Assembly: GCF_014201875.1 (NCBI RefSeq)
Contig: NZ_JACHFL010000008.1
Location: 1 to 64,000 of the forward strand
DNA length: 64,000 nucleotides
From: Deinococcus humi
GTDB lineage: Bacteria > Deinococcota > Deinococci > Deinococcales > Deinococcaceae
Reading direction: 5' to 3'
A program made the position numbers and the translations under genes. Positions 62,200-64,000 of this stretch are shown one piece after another (position 1 is the first letter of the stretch; the number at the start of each line of letters is the position of its first letter). The notes beneath the pieces are model-generated. The model was not told the origin of the DNA, did not search any database, and worked only from the letters and a program-made list of their open reading frames with translations.

Positions 62200-62406
62200 T
62201 CAGTCGTTTTCAACCACAACATCTCGAATCAGGGTGATGTCGATGCTATCAACCCCCAAGCCATCACTTATGACAACTGGCAAGATGTTCGGGCCGGGTT
62301 GCTCTTGGAATTGCCTGAACAGCCCTTCAACCTGTTGGCACTCTTCTTGCGATCCAGTGCGCTCAACAACACTGCCATTGCGTAGAAATACCTTCAATGT
62401 CGCCAT
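62200..62406 (-). CDS. Small phage protein
   Basis: 68 aa: MATLKVFLRNGSVVERTGSQ, then FRQFQEQPGPNILPVVISDG. Beta-alpha-beta pattern. No function recognised. Immediately followed by a terminator. Confidence 0.55.
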   Translation of the reverse strand: MATLKVFLRNGSVVERTGSQEECQQVEGLFRQFQEQPGPNILPVVISDGLGVDSIDITLIRDVVVEND

Positions 62407-62415
62407 CTCTGCACT

Positions 62416-62628
62416 TTACCGCTTGATCTTGATGATCACGCCTTCCTGGAACCTCGGTACGCTGCCCACGAACGGCTCCTTGTGCAGGCCGAGCTCGATC
62501 AGGTAGAAGGGCTCCTCAATCCAGCGCCGCGGCGTGGCCTCTTTCGGCGCAGGTACCTTCTTGGGTGGCGTCTGAAGTTCGAGCAGCTTGGCGGCCTTGG
62601 CTTTGCGCTGCTGGCGACGGGTGGACAT
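62416..62628 (-). CDS. Small basic phage protein (EPFYLxELGL family)
   Basis: 70 aa: basic N-terminus (MSTRRQQRKAKAAKLLELQ), Pro-rich centre, EPFYLIELGLHKEPFVGSVP and a basic end. ATG 62628 is chosen because the frame upstream lies inside the minor head gene. A decayed homologue occurs in element A at 19850-20153. Function unknown. Confidence 0.6.
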   Translation of the reverse strand: MSTRRQQRKAKAAKLLELQTPPKKVPAPKEATPRRWIEEPFYLIELGLHKEPFVGSVPRFQEGVIIKIKR

Positions 62629-62645
62629 GGTGCAGCCAGCATGGG

Positions 62646-63398
62646 TCAGGGGCTGACAGGCGGCGGCGCAGCGATGCACCGGCACCTCACCGCCTGCCCA
62701 GGTAGCTCGGGCGCACCCCGGAAGCTGTAGACCTGCCCGTCCCGCTCCTGATGCGCTTTACGCACGTCGCCGTCCCGCCGGCTCACCCACAGGAAGGACG
62801 TGAAGCCGAGGTCCCGCATGCGCTTCTGGCTCGCCAGCTGGGCCACCGTGAGGGTCTGGTCCACCGCGATCAGCACCGCCCGTGAACGGTGCACCCCCAA
62901 CCGCGCTTGTAACAGGTCCGCCACCTGCTCCGGATCCAGGCCACGTCGCGCCGCTTCCCGCATGGTGGCGGCCACGTCACCCATGAAGCGGTCTCCTTCT
63001 TTGGTCCAATACTTCCGCATGACCTGGCGCTGCCGGGTGACGGCCGCCCGCTGCAGCTCGCCCGAATCGTTGAACTTCAGCGCCGGGTTGGACAGTGCGG
63101 CCAAATCATCCGTGTTCAGCACCCGGTCACGCACGGCAGCGCGCAGCACTGGCCCCAGGTCAGCCGGGGGAATGCGGAGGGCACGAGTCGCCGTATCCAC
63201 CAGCGCCACAGCCTCACGGATCGCTTTTGGCCTCTGACTCTTTGGAAGGTTCAGCGCAGCCTTCAGCGCTTTCTCGGCGTCCACCAGGGCCACTTGCCGG
63301 AAATGGGTCAGCACCAAGCCCCTTGCGGCAGTCAGATGGGCATCCTGCTGACGCTCAGCCAGGGCCAGCAGGCGCCTGTGTGCTGGGGTCATGGCCAT
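62646..63398 (-). CDS. Minor head protein, SPP1 gp7 / Mu gpF-like
   Basis: 250 aa: helical, with MRDLGFTSFLWVSRRDGDVR, KAHQERDGQ and PGQAVRCRCIAAP. The W-x-SRRDGxVRxxH and CRC ending are the typical C-terminus of phage Mu F / SPP1 gp7 head morphogenesis proteins. It follows the portal region, the standard place. Confidence 0.8.
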   Translation of the reverse strand: MAMTPAHRRLLALAERQQDAHLTAARGLVLTHFRQVALVDAEKALKAALNLPKSQRPKAIREAVALVDTATRALRIPPADLGPVLRAAVRDRVLNTDDLAALSNPALKFNDSGELQRAAVTRQRQVMRKYWTKEGDRFMGDVAATMREAARRGLDPEQVADLLQARLGVHRSRAVLIAVDQTLTVAQLASQKRMRDLGFTSFLWVSRRDGDVRKAHQERDGQVYSFRGAPELPGQAVRCRCIAAPPPVSP

Positions 63399-63469
63399 GC
63401 TTCAAAACTAGGCGGCAAGATGACACGGCAAAGCCGCCCCGAAAGGCGGCCTGACCTTTTCCCCTGCCC

Positions 63470-63724
63470 CTACTCCACTCCAAACGGTTGAAACTCGTAA
63501 CCCTGTTGCAAAAACATGGCTGGCGGCCCTACAGGCAGCAGCACCGCCACCCTAGGGGCGAGATGATCTCTGACCCGCACGCGAATGTCGTCGGGAACCG
63601 TTGCCGCCGCAAGCAGCGCATGGGACTCCTGATCAGGATGGACAAATAGCCACCAGCCCGTCAGGGAAGGGAGAACCTCGTCAATGCCCCTTCGGAGCCA
63701 ATCGGTGTCGATCACGGCGCTCAT
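63470..63724 (-). CDS. Small phage protein
   Basis: 84 aa: MSAVIDTDWLRRGIDEVLPS, then LTGWWLFVHPDQESHALLA. ATG 63724 is chosen because the upstream frame overlaps the portal gene. No function recognised. Confidence 0.5.
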   Translation of the reverse strand: MSAVIDTDWLRRGIDEVLPSLTGWWLFVHPDQESHALLAAATVPDDIRVRVRDHLAPRVAVLLPVGPPAMFLQQGYEFQPFGVE

Positions 63725-63734
63725 CGCCGCGAGT

Positions 63735-64000
63735 TTAGGGTTGCGCAGGATCTTCCGCCATGAGGTCAGTGGGGGGTATGGGGGCAGCCAGGTCCATGTC
63801 CCGCTGGGCTGCCACATCTGCCTCGGAGATGCCGAGCGCAGGCAGGGCCAGCATGAGCGCTTTCAGCACCACCCACTCTGGCGCACCCGCGTTGCTGATC
63901 ATCTCCACCAGATCAAGCGTGATGCCTTCAGATGCCAGCGCTGCTGATTCTGCGGCCTCATCGTCAATGCCCACGCGGGCGTACAGGCTCTCGCGGCTGA
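63735..64000 (-). CDS. Portal protein, C-terminal end (partial)
   Basis: The frame is open to the window edge and reads SRESLYARVGIDDEAAESAA and then LEMISNAG-like text to DPAQP. S-x-ES/TLYxRxGIDDxxxE followed by an acidic Pro-rich tail is typical of siphovirus portal proteins, and the next gene downstream is the minor head protein. The N-terminal part lies outside the window. Confidence 0.65.
   Translation of the reverse strand, partial: SRESLYARVGIDDEAAESAALASEGITLDLVEMISNAGAPEWVVLKALMLALPALGISEADVAAQRDMDLAAPIPPTDLMAEDPAQP

Noticed and set aside
1..64000. Insertion sequences or transposases
   Set aside because: I looked for transposase motifs and terminal inverted repeats with target duplications around the broken genes and found none I could support.
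1..64000. CRISPR array
   Set aside because: No regularly spaced repeats; the short repeats seen are hairpin terminators or gene duplications.

Overview
The window looks like a Deinococcus-type chromosome. It is GC-rich, has many small lipoproteins, many start codons lie 4-8 bases after a -10 hexamer (leaderless mRNAs), and it carries multi-GAF histidine kinases. The genus is an inference from gene content; no rRNA or other marker is present. Two kinds of DNA are visible: ordinary host genes with scattered decayed genes, and a run of integrated elements that ends in a largely intact siphovirus prophage.

Left part (1-8.9 kb): the end of a sugar ABC importer with a PIG-L type deacetylase and a PfkB kinase, a lipoprotein, an orphan CheB-like methylesterase, a RibD/DHFR-like reductase, two broken genes (DUF899 and TetR family) on either side of a 36-bp perfect palindrome, and an MBL-fold hydrolase. 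At 8.66-9.0 kb a broken tyrosine integrase sits directly beside a 3' fragment of a tRNA-Val gene.

Element A (about 9.0-22.39 kb) is bounded on the right by a second integrase relic and a second, nearly identical tRNA-Val 3' fragment. It holds a sulfonate/nitrate-type ABC transporter, an alpha/beta hydrolase, a four-GAF histidine kinase, an NmrA-like protein, then the decayed remains of a prophage (terminase large and small subunits, a VRR-NUC nuclease, a DnaC-like loader). The repeated integrase-tRNA fragment order indicates tandem integration at one tRNA-Val site; the whole tRNA gene is expected to the right of this window.

Element B (22.4 kb to beyond 64 kb) starts with a repeated module: small membrane proteins convergent with an 86-aa acidic protein. 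An AlgX-like gene with an algJ relic in front of it, lipoproteins and terminators follow. From 29.9 to 64 kb there is a complete siphovirus late region on the minus strand, read right to left: portal, minor head protein, scaffold, decoration protein, major capsid, connectors, tail tube, G/GT frameshift pair, 2083-aa tape measure, tail-tip proteins, a beta-helix spike, holin-like proteins and an M23 endolysin.

The main discovery candidate lies inside that late region (34.8-41.8 kb), between the tail-tip genes and the spike/lysis genes. It is a polysaccharide modification cluster with homologues of AlgF, AlgI and AlgJ on the plus strand, and a glucuronyl C5-epimerase-like protein and an AlgX-like protein on the minus strand, plus a secreted carbohydrate-binding-like protein. 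No polymerase, co-polymerase or export pore (Alg8/Alg44/AlgK/AlgE) is present. The genes have export signals and, for several, their own strong -10 elements. They look like a lysogenic-conversion cargo that O-acetylates, and perhaps epimerises, a glycan the host already makes, possibly changing the surface receptor seen by phages.
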